Shown here in pieces: positions 18,432 through 27,068 of a stretch of 64,000 nt of DNA (the stretch's first letter is position 1; every line of letters starts with the position of its first letter). This DNA is from Bacillus massiliigorillae (lineage in GTDB: Bacteria; Bacillota; Bacilli; Bacillales; DSM-1321), in contig NZ_HG428742.1 of the NCBI RefSeq assembly GCF_000380245.2, positions 1 through 64,000 on the forward strand, read 5' to 3'. The notes beneath the pieces were generated by a model. The model saw only the letters and a list, made by a program, of their open reading frames with translations. It ran no database searches and was not told where the DNA came from. The translations under genes and the position numbers were made by a program.

Positions 18432-18603
18432 ATGTCTAGTAAATCCTCCTTATCCAAAATATATTTCGTTGTATGTACCACTATACAATCTTAACAGTAA
18501 TAGAATGATGAGGCATTATATTATACATATTTTTTCAAAAACTCTACTAAATTACTAATCCATCTTTTTTCACTTACCTTAAAAAATATATATGTTGCAC
18601 ATT

Positions 18604-18657
18604 AAAAAAAGGCTGTTCAAAAGTAGCATTTATGCGACTTTCAAAACAGCCTTTTTT
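18604..18657. terminator. Terminator after the ABC-F gene
   Basis: Long stem AAAAGGCTGTT-AAAAGT...ACTTT-AAAACAGCCTTTT with A7 and T6 flanks. On the minus strand it closes the ABC-F gene. Confidence 0.85.
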
Positions 18658-18681
18658 CGCTTTATTTCTTAGATGATTTCA

Positions 18682-20319
18682 CTAAATAAGTGTATTCTTC
18701 GTCAATTGCTTTTTCTTCTTCAATAATTCCTGAAATTTTTTATCTAGCACCTGTTTTTCCTCTTCATTCACCGCTGTTGAAAGTTTACCAAGCACATCAA
18801 TAATTTGTACTTCAATCGCAAGAAGTTCATCTTCCTGATGCTGAACTTCTGTGCTTTTATCTTTATTACTAGGTTGTTGAGTCACCGCTCTTACTCTTGG
18901 ATTATCATCATCGAATGAAAGAGTATGAGTTGCGAGTGACTTCACTAAAGAACGGTCATGCGTAACAAATACTATCGTGCCTGGATATGCTTTCAAAACT
19001 TCAATCAATGCTTCCTTCGTATGAATGTCCAAATAGTTTGTAGGTTCATCAAGCATTAATACATTGTAGTTCCCCAGAAATACTTTCGCTAAAGAAGCTC
19101 TCACTCGTTCTCCACCACTTAAAACTGAAACCTGCTTATGAACATCTTCTCTTTTGAAAGCTAACCTTGATAATACTGTTCGAATAAACGATTGATTATA
19201 GGGACTGTCTTCTGAAATATTTTCCAATATCGTTTTTGTTTCAATTAAGTTCTCCTGATGCTGAGCGAAAAAACCAATTTTCGCTGGCTTTGCGACAGAG
19301 ATATCCGTTTGACGTTCTACCATTTTATTTAATAATGTGGTTTTTCCCGAACCATTTTCCCCAATAATAGCGAGCCTACTTTTTGTAGGTACATCTCCAT
19401 AAATATGTTCCTTTAACAAGGTAGGCCCTATCTTCAATGAACAACCATTAAACTGAATCGCCCGTTTACTATGCAAAGCAGGAAAGTCTGCTATATCAAA
19501 AACAATAGCCTCTTCTTCTTTTGGTTTTTCTTTTTTCTCTAGTTTCTCAATTCTCGTTCCCATTGCTTGTACGGAACGATTTAATTTTGCCTTCATATCC
19601 TCAGAGCTACGCTTATGGAGTCTTGCTTCAGAATTCCCCATACGGCTTGGTGCTTTCTTTAATGAATGTGATTTAACTTGTAAATTTTGAGCAGCTTTCG
19701 TTAATCGATTTTTTTCATGAACATACTCTTCGTATTCTTTATACTCTTTCTCTTTTTTCTTCTCCTTTTGCTTCATATACTCATCATAATTACCTTCATA
19801 CTCAGTAAGTTTGCCTTGTTCTATTTCCCATATTTTCGTACACAATTTATTTAAAAAAGCCTTATCGTGTGAAGTAAGTAATAGCGCTCCCCGAAAGGAC
19901 TGTAAATTCTCTTCAAGCTGTTCTATCCCTACAACATCTAAATGACTAGTTGGTTCATCCGCAATAAGAACATTCGCATTTGATGTTAGTGCCGCTGCTA
20001 TTTTTCTACGTGTATGTTCGCCACCACTTATGACCTCTTGTTCTTCATCTGGCAACTGCCATTTACTCGCCAGCAAGGCACTTATCTCCTGTTCTGTTTC
20101 TTCAATCTGTGGAATATATGCCACCGTCCCGCATCTTTCAATGTGGCCAGAATCAGGCTCTTGAATACCGGCTAATATTGAGAGCAAAGTGGACTTGCCT
20201 TCACCATTCTTGCCGACTAATCCGATACAATCATGATTGTATATAGCTAATGATTCATTTATTAAAATATCACGATCACCATAACTTTTTTTCAATGCTT
20301 TTCCTTTTAAAAACAACAT
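18682..20319 (-). CDS. ABC-F ribosomal protection protein (antibiotic-resistance type)
   Basis: A 545-residue protein with two ABC ATPase domains and no membrane segment. Walker A motifs GKNGEGKST and GENGSGKTT and signatures SGGEHTRRK and SGGERVRAS are intact. The long inter-domain linker (about residues 175-290), rich in Lys/Arg with SRMGNSEARLHKR, is the antibiotic-resistance domain pattern of Msr/Vga/Vml-type proteins, which enter the ribosomal E site and displace macrolide, lincosamide, streptogramin A or pleuromutilin drugs. A charged helical C-terminal extension (about 485-545) is present. The upstream leader with a terminator covering the ribosome binding site supports drug-induced expression. 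Drug spectrum cannot be read from sequence. Confidence 0.85.
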   Translation of the reverse strand: MLFLKGKALKKSYGDRDILINESLAIYNHDCIGLVGKNGEGKSTLLSILAGIQEPDSGHIERCGTVAYIPQIEETEQEISALLASKWQLPDEEQEVISGGEHTRRKIAAALTSNANVLIADEPTSHLDVVGIEQLEENLQSFRGALLLTSHDKAFLNKLCTKIWEIEQGKLTEYEGNYDEYMKQKEKKKEKEYKEYEEYVHEKNRLTKAAQNLQVKSHSLKKAPSRMGNSEARLHKRSSEDMKAKLNRSVQAMGTRIEKLEKKEKPKEEEAIVFDIADFPALHSKRAIQFNGCSLKIGPTLLKEHIYGDVPTKSRLAIIGENGSGKTTLLNKMVERQTDISVAKPAKIGFFAQHQENLIETKTILENISEDSPYNQSFIRTVLSRLAFKREDVHKQVSVLSGGERVRASLAKVFLGNYNVLMLDEPTNYLDIHTKEALIEVLKAYPGTIVFVTHDRSLVKSLATHTLSFDDDNPRVRAVTQQPSNKDKSTEVQHQEDELLAIEVQIIDVLGKLSTAVNEEEKQVLDKKFQELLKKKKQLTKNTLI

Positions 20320-20348
20320 AAAAAAACCCCCTCTAATGATTAGAGAGA
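20320..20348 (-). terminator. Attenuator hairpin overlapping the ABC-F ribosome binding site
   Basis: On the minus strand AACTCTCTCTAA-tca-TTAGAGGGGGTT forms a 12-pair stem (with GU pairs) followed by T5 running straight into the ATG. The AGAGGGGG ribosome binding site is inside the right arm. It can therefore stop transcription and also hide the translation start, the hallmark of leader-controlled ABC-F and erm-type genes. Confidence 0.8.
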
Positions 20349-20384
20349 GTTCATCCGTTACTAATTATGGATACACAAATAAAC

Positions 20385-20421
20385 ATACTTCATCTATGAA
20401 AGTCTAAACAGCATGAAGTAT
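20385..20421 (-). promoter_or_regulatory. Upstream leader hairpin of the ABC-F gene
   Basis: Perfect 9-base inverted repeat ATACTTCAT / ATGAAGTAT separated by 19 bases in the ABC-F leader. Probably part of the alternative fold that competes with the attenuator. Confidence 0.45.
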
Positions 20422-20542
20422 ACGTGTAAGGAATTAGTATCTATAAATGAACGAACGAATCTCATCTCTAAACAAAAATCATGTCAAAATTCAAATGGAT
20501 AATTAGCAGACTCACCTGTACACGTACACCCTACTTACTTAT

Positions 20543-20569
20543 TCAGAAACAACAAGTAAATGAGGTCAC
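20543..20569 (-). CDS. Candidate leader peptide of the ABC-F gene
   Basis: GTG-initiated eight-codon frame (V/M-TSFTCCF, then TGA) with a GGAG sequence 12 bases ahead of it, in the 5' leader about 220 bases before the ABC-F start. Drug-stalled ribosomes on such short frames usually switch the attenuator. An alternative 20-codon frame beginning at an ATG at 20597 and ending at 20535 overlaps it in another frame but has no ribosome binding site. The call is tentative. Confidence 0.4.
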   Translation of the reverse strand: MTSFTCCF

Positions 20570-20797
20570 TTAGACAGAGTTCTCCTCTTATGCCCATTAA
20601 AAAATTATTTAGATTAACTGTTTATTAGATAAGATTAGTACTTCATTATATTAGATACCTTTTCCCTTCCATATATTTGCCTTAATAATTACATACTATT
20701 CAATTATTGTCAATCTTGTGTATGTCGTAATAAATTCTTCTACAAATACTTTCTCACAATAACAAAAATATATACTATCTGCTAATTCCCTTGTTTT
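20570..20797 (-). other. Upstream part of the ABC-F leader and promoter region
   Basis: AT-rich. A TTGACA-like -35 on the minus strand lies at 20708-20713 with an imperfect AATTAT -10 after 17 bases. No gene is supported. Confidence 0.35.
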
Positions 20798-22024
20798 TTA
20801 ACTAAATCCCATCAATCCATGTAGCGTTCTTACAAACTCTTCCCCGGATAAATGGCCAAGACCACCATGAGCACAATCAATCTCATTATATTGCTCGATT
20901 CGATCTCTTCGAATGCTTGGACCATAAATCAAAATAGGGACAGGTTCACCAGTATGCTCTCCAACTTCACAAGGAGTGGAATGATCTGCTGCTAAAGCTA
21001 TGTATACATCTTCAGGTAAATCTTGTAGAATCATTCCCACCATCTGATCAAATAATTCAATTGCTTCAGCTTTTTCAAATGGTTCATTATCATGACCTTT
21101 AATATCTGGAGCTTTCAAGTGAACATAAACAATATCATTATTCACTATTTCTTCAATAGTTAAATGTGCTTTTAAAGCTATATTAGTATCAATATTTCCA
21201 GTCATACTTGCATCTGTAATCGCATTATATCCGGCCAATTGGGCAACACCTAAAACCGTTCCTTCACCTGCGATACAACTACCTTTTAAGTTAAGCTGTT
21301 GTGTAATTGGTTCAAGATGAGCCATCTGTCCAGCTCCTCTTGTTAAGATAAAATTCGCTGGTAGCTTCCCTTCTGCTATACGTTCCTCATTTACAGGATG
21401 AGATAATAAAATTTCATGCGTTTTCTTAAGAAATAAATTAACTAAATCAGCCGTTCTTTGAGCTTCTGCTGAAGAGTCCAATGCTTCTACTTGATGATAT
21501 GGTTTCCCATCATTCGGCGCTTTAGGATCAGAATCGCTTATTTTATCACTCAATCCTTCCCCACGTAAACATAGCACAGCTCTATGTTCCGTTGCTTGCT
21601 TAAAATAAACTTCAACGCCTTTTTCAAGCTCCATACCATTAATTACTTCTGCAATTTGATCTGTTTTCTCTCGAATTCTCCCTGCACGTCGATCAACAAC
21701 TATGCCATTATCGTCAACTGTAGCAAAATTACATCTAAACACAATATCTCCAGGCTGTATTTCCATGCCAATACCTAGTGCTTCAATAGGTCCTCTTCCT
21801 GGATAATGCTGAGGTTGATATCCGAAAAGAATAAGGTGCCCCATATCTGTTCCAACCGGAATACCAGAGCTAATTGGATTCATCATACCTGTTATTCCTT
21901 CAGTAGCTAAGTGGTCTAAATTAGGTGTTCGAGCATATTCTAATGGCGTTTTTGAGCCTAGTGATGAATTTGGACGGTCGCCTAGTCCATCTGCTATCGC
22001 CATAATTACTTTTCTTTTTAGCAT
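20798..22024 (-). CDS. apgM: Archaeal-type cofactor-independent phosphoglycerate mutase
   Basis: A 408-residue alkaline-phosphatase-superfamily enzyme. It has the metal-binding start (IMAIADGLGDRP), the TDMGHLILFGY segment around the catalytic residue, and the metal-binding C-terminal IALAADHSTPCEVGEHTGEPVP and AHGGLGHLSG blocks of the ApgM subfamily, which interconverts 2- and 3-phosphoglycerate. Bacillus glycolysis normally uses the longer GpmI, so this is an accessory enzyme. It follows an anion-transporter remnant by 18 bases, suggesting an operon taking up an anionic compound; related enzymes can act on other phosphoryl substrates. AGGAGG start. Confidence 0.8.
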   Translation of the reverse strand: MLKRKVIMAIADGLGDRPNSSLGSKTPLEYARTPNLDHLATEGITGMMNPISSGIPVGTDMGHLILFGYQPQHYPGRGPIEALGIGMEIQPGDIVFRCNFATVDDNGIVVDRRAGRIREKTDQIAEVINGMELEKGVEVYFKQATEHRAVLCLRGEGLSDKISDSDPKAPNDGKPYHQVEALDSSAEAQRTADLVNLFLKKTHEILLSHPVNEERIAEGKLPANFILTRGAGQMAHLEPITQQLNLKGSCIAGEGTVLGVAQLAGYNAITDASMTGNIDTNIALKAHLTIEEIVNNDIVYVHLKAPDIKGHDNEPFEKAEAIELFDQMVGMILQDLPEDVYIALAADHSTPCEVGEHTGEPVPILIYGPSIRRDRIEQYNEIDCAHGGLGHLSGEEFVRTLHGLMGFS

Positions 22025-22042
22025 AAATAGTTCCTCCTAAGA

Positions 22043-22759
22043 TTATAATCCCAGCACTTTAAACCAAGTGAAATAAGCAATGCTGATCATAGTTGCACCG
22101 ATAAAGCATGTTACAATTGCATATTTAATTTGATCTAAAACCGTAAAGAAACCTGTACCGAAATAAATTGTATTTACTTTTGAATGTGGCGGAAGTGTAA
22201 TAGTAAAAGTCATTGTCATAGCTGATGCTAATGCAAGAGGTACAGGGTCCATACCTAATGTTTTCGCTAAAGCTATGAAAGCTGGAATTAGAATCGTAAC
22301 TCTGACCGTTTTACTTGTGAAAATAAGATGGCTATACATACTGAGAAAGATAACTACTACAGCAACCATGGCATGGTTCATATTTTCCATACCTAATCCA
22401 TTTACTACTTTATTAATAATCCAAACAGCTCCACCTGTATCATCTAGCGCATTACCTACGGCATATGCACCTGCTGCAAAAATCATCAATTCCCACTTAA
22501 TATTCGCATCTTTCCATGTTAAAAGACCTACTTTAGGCATTAAACATAGAAGCCCCGCAATAACAGCTGTTTGCTCTGTGCTTATTTCAAAGCCAAACCA
22601 AGCTTCATGGTAATCACCAGTAGCCCATAGAAGAACTGTAAGAATAAAGATGGCACATGCTTTTTTCTCATCTAAAGAAAATGAGCCTAATTTCTTCAAT
22701 TCATCCTTTAATGTACTCATTACATCTTGAAAGCTTGTCTCTTCTTTAATGCTTAACAA
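22043..22759 (-). pseudogene. N-terminally truncated DASS/SLC13-type anion symporter
   Basis: About 238 residues corresponding to the C-terminal half of a divalent anion:Na+ symporter (normally about 470 residues): membrane segments such as GLLCLMPKVGLLTWKDA, WELMIFAAGAYAVGNALDDTG and ALASAMTMTFTITLPPHSK. The in-frame sequence runs to 22771 with only a TTG near its beginning and no ribosome binding site. The N-terminal half is missing because the reading frame runs into the 5' end of the divergent LysR gene. It lies 18 bases upstream of apgM. A half transporter is unlikely to work. Confidence 0.75.
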
Positions 22760-23637
22760 AACTACAAACCTTCATTACACTATCGGAATGTTTAAATTTC
22801 ACAGAAGCAGCTGAACAATTGTATTGTTCACAACCATCAGTCAGTATGCAGATTCAAAGTTTAGAAAGAGATTTAGGATTCCCATTGTTTGATCGTATTG
22901 GAAAAAAGCTATATTTAACTACACAGGGGGAACATTTTAAACCCTACGCAGAGCAAATTATTAATCTATTACACACATCTAAAGAGCATATTAAACAGCT
23001 CGATAACTTAAGTCACGGAACTCTCTCATATGGGGCAAGTAATTTTGTTGGAGTATACCTTCTTTCAGCTATACTCAGTGATTTTAATCACAAATATCCT
23101 GGCATAAAAATCAACATGAATATTATTTCTTCAAATCATTTAATCCAAATGTTAGAAACGCACAAAGTAGAGTTTCTCGTATTATCTGATCGCATACCCA
23201 TTGATGAAAATCGATTCCATTGTAAAACTTTTTATCAAGATGAACTCGTTTTAATCGCCAACAAGCATCATCCTCTTGCTCAAAAAGATTCTTGCACTTT
23301 AACAGATTTAGTCGATGAAACATGGATTTTAAAACCTAATAAATCAGCTACCCGAAGTTATTTAGAAGAAGAATTTAAAAAGTATGGATTTATCTTTCCA
23401 AATTATATGGAAATTAGCAATTTAGAAGCTATTAAACAAGCTGTCATCCACGGTCTAGGTATATCTGTTGTTTCTAGCCTAGCTATTAAACAAGAAATTG
23501 AAAGTGGGATATTAGTAGAAATCCCTATTAAAGGAATTCATTTTCGAAGAGGAATCCGATACGTGTATCAAAAAGGTATACATCTATCACCGGCAGCAAA
23601 AGAATTTATTGCAATGCTTGATGAAAAATTGATTTAA
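22750..23637 (+). pseudogene. LysR-family regulator lacking its start codon
   Basis: In-frame sequence from 22750 reads CLTKLQTFITLSECLNFTEA and on through AEQLYCSQPSVSMQIQSLERDLG, a full LysR winged helix-turn-helix, followed by a normal effector domain (about residues 90-290, LILTN-type fold). There is no ATG/GTG before the LTKLQTF segment; a stop codon sits at 22747-22749. A TTG at 22819 would remove half of the DNA-binding motif. So only the first few codons and promoter have been lost, at the same place where the divergent transporter is cut. Probably inactive, or started from an unusual codon. Confidence 0.7.
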
Positions 23638-23639
23638 AT

Positions 23640-23917
23640 AAGAAAAGCGCAAGCGCCCGTTAGGCGACGTATAGATTGGAGCACTCTTCTTTCGATAAAG
23701 GAAAAACCGAAATGTGGAGAACGCCCGTTTATCGGTGACAAGCATAAGGCAAGCTGGCTAGAAGGTCGCTTTTAACCTTCTGGACTGATTGACTTATGAC
23801 CTCGAGCCGATGGCGTTCGGAACTAGACAACACGAAGAGGCGGTAGACGATTCGATGTTGACTTATCGTAGGGAGATGGGCGAAATCTACTAGTCGCTGG
23901 GCGCTTGCGCTAGACAA
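23640..23917. repeat. bcr-like intergenic repeat, long nested form (copy B)
   Basis: Starts AAGAAAAGCGCAAGCGCCCG and ends CGCTTGCGCTAGACAA. Compared with the short copies at 10.7 and 36.5 kb it has an extra about 125-base block inserted between AAAGGAAA and CACGAAGAG; that block itself ends in GGAACTAGACAA, like the end of the host element. Open frames inside it are artefacts of the repeat. Confidence 0.75.
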
Positions 23918-24010
23918 CATGTCTAAGACGAGCTGTTCTTGAAAACTCGCACTTGGTTTTCAAAACAGGTTGGCTTATTGCCGAGCATAGCAGGTGTAAG
24001 GTTAGACACC
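23918..24010. repeat. Repeat tail module (copy B)
   Basis: About 90 bases, TAAGACGAGCTGTTCTTGAA... to ...GGTTAGACACC, with a TTGAAAAC/GTTTTCAA inverted repeat. Related to the module at 10556-10655 and, shortened, at 35767-35803. Confidence 0.6.
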
Positions 24011-24041
24011 TCACCAAACTATATATATTCTTATCTTTGAA

Positions 24042-24076
24042 ACAGAAACAAGCCCCTTAAAGGGGCTTGTTTCTGT
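24042..24076. terminator. Perfect palindromic terminator of the MFS gene
   Basis: ACAGAAACAAGCCCCTT and its exact complement separated by one base, directly after the MFS stop codon region. Confidence 0.85.
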
Positions 24077-24078
24077 AA

Positions 24079-25263
24079 TTAAGCTGTTTTTACAAACTGT
24101 CTTTCACGCCAAAATAACGTAATTACTAAACCAATTACTAATATGAGCGCTGAAAAAAGATATGGGAAATTAATATTCACATCAAACAAAATACCTGCCA
24201 TTGTTGGACCTATAATATTACCCAAACTCGTATACGCTGAATTCATTCCAGCTACGAAACCTTGATCACTACCAGCCATTCGTGAAAGAAATGTCGTTAA
24301 TGCTGGTCGTAAAATATCAAACGCCAAGAAAATGATGCAAGTGTTTAAAAGAATAACCCCAAAATGTCCAACAACAGTTGATACTACTGCACAAAAAGCC
24401 CCTACAACTAAGCAAAGTTGAATAAGCTTCTTCTCACCCATTATATTCACCATTTTATCAAAGATAAATAGTTGAGCGATTACAGCTATGATCGATGAAA
24501 TTGTTAGAATAGTAGCGATATCTCTTGGAACAAAGCCAAACTTATGATCTGAGAACAGACTAAACACTGTTTCATACGCCGAAAGACCGAAAGCCAACAC
24601 GAAAACAATAACAAATGCTATTAAATACATAGGCTTGAAAGACTTCAAAATTTCTTTAAAGAAATTGCTCTTTGCACTAATAGCTGCTCGTTCACTTAAT
24701 TGCTCTTTCGTCAATGGTTCTTTCAAGATAATTAATGAAATGACTGCAACAATAAACGCAATAACCGCAGCAAAGTAAAATGGTGCTCTCACACCAAATT
24801 CAGCGACAAATCCACCAATACCTGGACCTATGATAAATCCTAAACTAATAGCAGCAGAAATGTACCCCATTGACTTCGCACGTTCTTCAACGGTAGTAAT
24901 ATCAGCCATGAATGCTGTTACCCCAGGCATAATGAATGCCGCACTAACCCCACCCAAAATTCTCGACAGGAATAACACCGATACATCCGTTCCTAAACCA
25001 AAAATCAGTTCTGAAAGAGAAAAAATAAATAGACCGACTACTATCATTATTTTTCTACCAAAACGATCAATCCATTTACCAGCAAATGGCGACATAATGA
25101 ATTGTGTAAGTGAGAAAGCGGCCATCATATACCCCATTATGCTTCCTGAAAGATGCATTTCATCAATGAAGGTCGGCATGATTGGTACGATTAACCCAAT
25201 ACCTAAAAACACAATAAAGATGTTTAGCAACAGCATGATGACTACAAATTTGTTCTTACGCAT
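24079..25263 (-). CDS. MFS drug-efflux transporter (DHA1 family)
   Basis: A 394-residue transporter with twelve predicted membrane helices, conserved MFS motif A (GKWIDRFGRK, after helix 2) and the DHA1 motif C glycine-rich segment (GFIIGPGIGGFVAE). It resembles the Bmr/Blt/NorA multidrug exporters of Bacillus. A closely related paralogue lies at 57410-58615, where a MerR regulator accompanies it; here no regulator is adjacent. The substrate is unknown. Confidence 0.85.
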   Translation of the reverse strand: MRKNKFVVIMLLLNIFIVFLGIGLIVPIMPTFIDEMHLSGSIMGYMMAAFSLTQFIMSPFAGKWIDRFGRKIMIVVGLFIFSLSELIFGLGTDVSVLFLSRILGGVSAAFIMPGVTAFMADITTVEERAKSMGYISAAISLGFIIGPGIGGFVAEFGVRAPFYFAAVIAFIVAVISLIILKEPLTKEQLSERAAISAKSNFFKEILKSFKPMYLIAFVIVFVLAFGLSAYETVFSLFSDHKFGFVPRDIATILTISSIIAVIAQLFIFDKMVNIMGEKKLIQLCLVVGAFCAVVSTVVGHFGVILLNTCIIFLAFDILRPALTTFLSRMAGSDQGFVAGMNSAYTSLGNIIGPTMAGILFDVNINFPYLFSALILVIGLVITLFWRERQFVKTA

Positions 25264-25446
25264 TTTCTATCTTTTATACTCCTTTTCTATACTCTTTTAT
25301 TCGACTAATTGTCTTACCTTAGATTATCATAATTAAAGAATTACATCAGGAAAAATTAGCTTACTTTAAATTATATTAATATATAAAATTAAAAAATATT
25401 TAATCAACAATGTCATTCTATGTGAGCCCCTAAAAATATACAGATC
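25264..25446. other. AT-rich upstream region of the MFS gene
   Basis: Between the MFS start and the terminator that follows murR. Contains the MFS ribosome binding site region; no gene or repeat recognised. Confidence 0.45.
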
Positions 25447-25501
25447 ATCTAAAAAAGAAGGATGTTCCGAAAGCAACTAAAAATTACTTTTGAGACATCC
25501 A
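25447..25501 (-). terminator. Probable terminator of the MurNAc operon
   Basis: GGATGT...AAGT/ACTTTT...ACATCC inverted repeat followed by TTTTTT on the minus strand, about 65 bases after the murR stop codon. Confidence 0.65.
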
Positions 25502-25565
25502 TTTGTTACTTTCCCCATAATAGAACTGGCTGTTTATTTCATCCAATACATTCACTATGAAAAAG

Positions 25566-26444
25566 CTATTTTTTTCTTTTATATTGATCAATAACTTGAC
25601 GCGTTTTTGTTAACTGTTCGATTGTATAATCATATTGCTCTGTTGCATATGTAAAGAACAATACATCAATAACCAATAACTGAGCCATACGTGAGCTAGT
25701 TGCAGCTGTACGCAATTCGGCTTCTGGCGCTTGTGCTGTATATAACATATAATCAGCAAGCTGTGATAACTTATTCTGGCTAAATCGAGAAATACCGATA
25801 ACTTTCATGTCTTGTTCTTTAGCAATATGCGTTAGCTGAAGAACTTCTGGTGTCTCACCAGAATAAGAAATGCTAACACATACACTATCAGCTGGTGCAA
25901 CCGCCATTGCCATCGCCATTACATGCGTATCTGTATTGGTCACAACATGCTTACCTAATCGCATCCATTTCTGCGCAAAATCTTGGGCAACAATTGTTGA
26001 AGCTCCAATTCCATACACATAAATGACAGATGCTTGCTTGATGAGTTTTACACTTTCTTCAATAACATCTCGATTCAGTTGAGATGCTGTATTATATAAT
26101 GTTTGTACCGTTAAAGATACTAGCTTTTCAATAACAGATTCCGCATTTTCATCACGTTCTATATCATAATTACTCGGTTTTTTCGGAGATTTTGACTCAG
26201 CCGATAATCTAATTTTCAAATCTGGAAATCCGTCTAATCCGATTGATCGGCAGAAACGAACAACAGCAGCGCTGCTTCCACCAGCATTTTCCGCTAATTC
26301 ATGTATCGTCATTTTCACGATAGACGCTGGATGAGCTAAAATATATTTACCAATTGTCTGTTCTGAAATTGGAAGTTCATTAATCATTGTTTCAATTCGG
26401 GATAATATACTGCTATGCAAAACAGGTTTCACCTTCTTATACAC
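25566..26444 (-). CDS. murR: RpiR-family regulator of the MurNAc operon
   Basis: A 292-residue regulator: N-terminal helix-turn-helix of the RpiR type (about residues 10-85, LAENAGGSSAAVVRFCRSIGLDGFPDLK) and a C-terminal SIS sugar-phosphate-binding domain (about 130-270, VYGIGASTIVAQDFAQKWMRLG, SYSGETPEV). It is the last gene after murQ, murP and the broken mupG, and by analogy with B. subtilis murQRP it senses MurNAc-6-phosphate and represses the operon. Candidate operators lie upstream of murQ. Confidence 0.87.
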   Translation of the reverse strand: MYKKVKPVLHSSILSRIETMINELPISEQTIGKYILAHPASIVKMTIHELAENAGGSSAAVVRFCRSIGLDGFPDLKIRLSAESKSPKKPSNYDIERDENAESVIEKLVSLTVQTLYNTASQLNRDVIEESVKLIKQASVIYVYGIGASTIVAQDFAQKWMRLGKHVVTNTDTHVMAMAMAVAPADSVCVSISYSGETPEVLQLTHIAKEQDMKVIGISRFSQNKLSQLADYMLYTAQAPEAELRTAATSSRMAQLLVIDVLFFTYATEQYDYTIEQLTKTRQVIDQYKRKK

Positions 26445-26458
26445 TTTTCTCCTATTTA

Positions 26459-26999
26459 CTATAACATTTCATACCCATGAAATGAAAAGCGACTTCCACC
26501 TTTTTTCACATATTGTAATAAAGGTAAATCTTCTTCAATGACAACTCCAAGAACATTTACTTTTTCATCTGCCGGTAAATCAATAGTTGTGCCATGCTTC
26601 AATATTTTCATTGCACATACCAAATCTCCTAAGCTCCGATAAAAAATCCGAAGTAATCGTGCTAGCATTAAGAGCAATCTTCATTTCTTGAGTTAAATCT
26701 GCGATTGCTTTAGCGCTAAAACCAAAATCCATACGTAAACCTGTAATGCCTGTTTTCATTAATTCTACAATAGAAAATTGCTGAAGTACTTTGCCAGAAA
26801 TATCAGCCATTATCTTCATATCAAGCTCTTTCGCAGCAGCACCGATTTGAATTAATCGTTCCTTTAATACTTCAATATCATCCTCTGGCATATGAAGAGT
26901 CGTAAAAATCTCATTAAATCCGGCACTCTTCATTTGCTTCATATATTCATAATTCTCTTCAAACGAACGATCTGCTAAAAAAATAGATATACCTAACAT
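26459..26999 (-). pseudogene. mupG: mupG (6-phospho-N-acetylmuramidase, DUF871) with internal deletion and frameshift
   Basis: The first 139 codons (26999 to about 26583) match the N-terminal barrel of MupG (LGISIFLADRSFEENYEYMK, ALNASTITSDF, NENIEAWHNY). The frame then ends at a TGA, while the family C-terminal end (DLPADEKVNVLGVVIEEDL to stop) continues in the next frame down to 26459. MupG proteins have about 350 residues, so roughly 170-190 codons between EAWHNY and DLPADEK are missing. The enzyme cleaves MurNAc-6-phosphate from MurNAc-GlcNAc; it must be inactive here. Confidence 0.85.
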
Positions 27000-27026
27000 T
27001 AACTACACCTCTTTTTTATAAGAAAA

Positions 27027-27056
27027 GGACTGGCTACAATTTATTTGTACCAGTCC
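27027..27056 (-). terminator. Hairpin between murP and mupG remnant
   Basis: GGACTGG / CCAGTCC stem followed on the minus strand by TTTTC. Either a partial terminator or a processing hairpin within the operon. Confidence 0.6.
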
Positions 27057-27068
27057 CTCATATTAGTT

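Noticed and set aside
22819..23637. LysR gene started at TTG 22819
   Set aside because: That start would cut through the helix-turn-helix; in-frame family sequence continues upstream to 22753, so the gene is better described as having lost its start codon.
23729..23920. Similar open frames of 62-74 codons inside the repeats at 23.7, 35.6 and 57.1 kb
   Set aside because: They are identical because the repeats are identical; no ribosome binding sites and they fall within structured non-coding repeats.
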